From Candidatus Pollutiaquabacter sp. (lineage in GTDB: Bacteria > Bacteroidota > Bacteroidia > AKYH767-A > 2013-40CM-41-45), in assembly GCA_903854075.1 (NCBI GenBank), contig CAINVI010000016.1:1-7900 (forward strand): a stretch of 7,900 bases of DNA, read 5' to 3'. The notes beneath the pieces were generated by a model that ran no database searches, had not been told where the DNA came from, and was given only the letters and a program-made list of their open reading frames with translations. Positions 7,031 through 7,900 of the stretch are shown here, one piece after another; within the stretch, counting starts at the first letter, position 1; each line of letters starts with the position of its first letter. Both the position numbers and the translations under genes were made by a program.

Positions 7031-7062
7031 AAAATAAAGAAGCCCTTCGTTGGAAGGGCTTC
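7031..7062 (-). terminator. Intrinsic terminator after the DUF1573 gene
   Basis: A perfect 10-bp stem, GAAGCCCTTC (7039-7048) with GAAGGGCTTC (7053-7062), encloses a 4-base loop. On the minus strand it is followed by TTTATTTT (7038-7031), a T-rich tail. There is no T-run after the stem on the plus strand, so it works for minus-strand transcripts only. It starts 28 bp after the DUF1573 stop codon and should end the DUF1573 transcript before the aminotransferase gene. Confidence 0.85.
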
Positions 7063-7089
7063 AAATTTAAGGAATAATGTCGAGGAAGA

Positions 7090-7518
7090 TTACTTTTTCT
7101 CTTCGGTAGCCGGAGCTTCAATGTTTCCTTTGATGTGCAGTACTTTCTGACCGGATTTCGCGTTGGAGGAAATAGTAACGGTTTTGTCTTGCATTCCCAT
7201 TTTACCGGCAGAATTGAATTCTACGTGGATAGTGCCTTTACCGCCTTTTGCGATAGGCTCTTTTGGCCATTCAGGAACCGTGCAACCGCAAGAACCTTGC
7301 GCTGAGGTAATAATCAACGGCTCTTTGCCGGTGTTGGTGAATACGAAATCGTACGTTACTTTCTCACCTTGCTTGATGGTGCCATAGTTGTACTCTTCCA
7401 CTTCAAATTTCATTTCAGGGCCGTTGGCATTCTGCAGCACAGGGGCCGTAGTAGAGGACTGAGCAGTTGCTGCGAACATGGCAAAGCAAAACGAAGCTGC
7501 GAGGATAATCTTTTTCAT
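7090..7518 (-). CDS. Secreted DUF1573 domain protein (complete copy)
   Basis: A 142-residue exported protein. The signal peptide has a KK start, a hydrophobic core at about 4-17 and a likely signal peptidase I site after ATA (residues 17-19); there is no lipobox, so it should be soluble in the periplasm or secreted. The mature protein is one DUF1573 domain: YNYGTIKQGEKV (43-54), the strand FVFTNTGKEPLII (58-70) and GSCGCTVP (75-82, Cys77 and Cys79). The rest has the alternating-strand look of an Ig-like fold, followed by a short charged tail ending EEKK. The family is very common in Bacteroidota, often in several copies, and no biochemical role is established; the CGC motif could bind metal or form a disulfide, but that is inference. 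The gene lies 47 bp behind a second DUF1573 gene of the same strand and ends in a strong terminator, so the two probably form one transcript. The ATG gives the signal peptide directly. Confidence 0.9.
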   Translation of the reverse strand: MKKIILAASFCFAMFAATAQSSTTAPVLQNANGPEMKFEVEEYNYGTIKQGEKVTYDFVFTNTGKEPLIITSAQGSCGCTVPEWPKEPIAKGGKGTIHVEFNSAGKMGMQDKTVTISSNAKSGQKVLHIKGNIEAPATEEKK

Positions 7519-7565
7519 GATAGGGGGGTTTGTAGTAGTGGTTTTGATGAATTTTAAGAGATCGA

Positions 7566-7900
7566 TTACTTACTGTTTTCAAGGGGCATTCCGCCAGTTT
7601 TCTTGAAAGGTGTTGCCTGGTCCACCGGCTGTTCTTCGGTAGCTTCTACGACACCTTTGATGGTAAGTACTTTTGTGGCTGTTTTTCCGTTGGAGTCGAT
7701 AGTCACCGTTTTAGTAAATGCACCGACACGTTTTGTGTCGTAGTGTACTTTGATGACTCCGGTCTGACCTTTCATAATCGGTTCTTTCGGATAAGTAGGT
7801 ACGGTACATCCGCAAGAGCCTTTGGCATTAGAGATAATCAAAGGTTCTTTACCAGTGTTTTTGAACTTGAATTCACAGTTGCCGTCAGCGCCTTGTTTGA
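7566..7900 (-). CDS. DUF1573 domain protein, paralogue of the downstream gene (5' end beyond window)
   Basis: The last 110 residues of a second DUF1573 protein; the frame is open to the right edge, so the start and any signal peptide are not visible. It begins within the KQGADGN..F.F stretch and carries NTGKEPLII, GSCGCTVP, PKEPI and the KTVTIDSNGK strand pair, ending in a longer tail (EEQPVDQATPFKKTGG...). By hand alignment roughly 60% of about 74 residues match the neighbouring complete copy, and the CGC motif is kept in both, so the pair looks like a tandem duplication. A TTG at 7841 could be misread as a start, but the family strand continues upstream of it without a stop. The two genes are separated by 47 bp with no terminator seen between them. 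Confidence 0.88.
   Translation of the reverse strand, partial: KQGADGNCEFKFKNTGKEPLIISNAKGSCGCTVPTYPKEPIMKGQTGVIKVHYDTKRVGAFTKTVTIDSNGKTATKVLTIKGVVEATEEQPVDQATPFKKTGGMPLENSK

Noticed and set aside
7523..7528. Run of six G (six C on the coding strand) just before the DUF1573 start, as a possible slippage or phase-variation tract
   Set aside because: Six bases is short for phase variation, and it lies in the leader where slippage would not shift the frame.
1..7900. Possible defence system, mobile element or biosynthetic island
   Set aside because: All eight genes belong to common Bacteroidota families. No transposase, integrase, tRNA edge, terminal repeats, toxin-antitoxin pair or compositional break was seen.

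Overview
The window reads as a stretch of ordinary chromosome from a member of the Bacteroidota, most likely a Chitinophaga/Sphingobacteria/Saprospira-type lineage. The evidence is the gene content: a patatin fused to a POTRA and barrel, a cystathionine beta-synthase-like enzyme without a CBS pair, a single LolC/E-type permease, a NamZ/DUF1343 lipoprotein and tandem DUF1573 proteins. There are no obvious Shine-Dalgarno sequences, and one -7 box matches the Bacteroidota TAnnTTTG form. Base composition looks even throughout. I saw no tRNA, rRNA, insertion sequence, CRISPR array or phage gene. Eight protein genes fill almost all of the window and no gap exceeds about 100 bp.

From right to left on the minus strand, the right edge holds two tandem DUF1573 genes. 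One is cut by the window edge and one is complete with a signal peptide; they end in a clear intrinsic terminator. Directly downstream, still on the minus strand, is a class I PLP-dependent aminotransferase. It converges, with only 3 bp between stop codons, on a plus-strand gene for a lipoprotein of the NamZ family (exo-beta-N-acetylmuramidase, DUF1343, GH171). The NamZ gene is divergent, across 57 bp, from a minus-strand run of four genes: a LolC/LolE-type permease, a cystathionine beta-synthase/cysteine synthase-like PLP enzyme, a signal-less BtuF-like metal/corrinoid-binding fold protein, and a patatin-like phospholipase with POTRA and outer-membrane barrel. The patatin gene runs off the left edge.

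Functionally the window mixes envelope work (lipoprotein release, peptidoglycan sugar release, a probable type Vd patatin, secreted DUF1573 proteins) with amino-acid metabolism (sulfur amino acids, transamination). Nothing marks it as a mobile island, and I found no convincing new multi-gene system. The items most worth a second look are the cytoplasmic-looking BtuF homologue set in the same reading frame just behind the cystathionine beta-synthase-like gene, the leader hairpin in front of that gene, the orphan NamZ lipoprotein, and the tandem DUF1573 pair with a conserved CGC motif.
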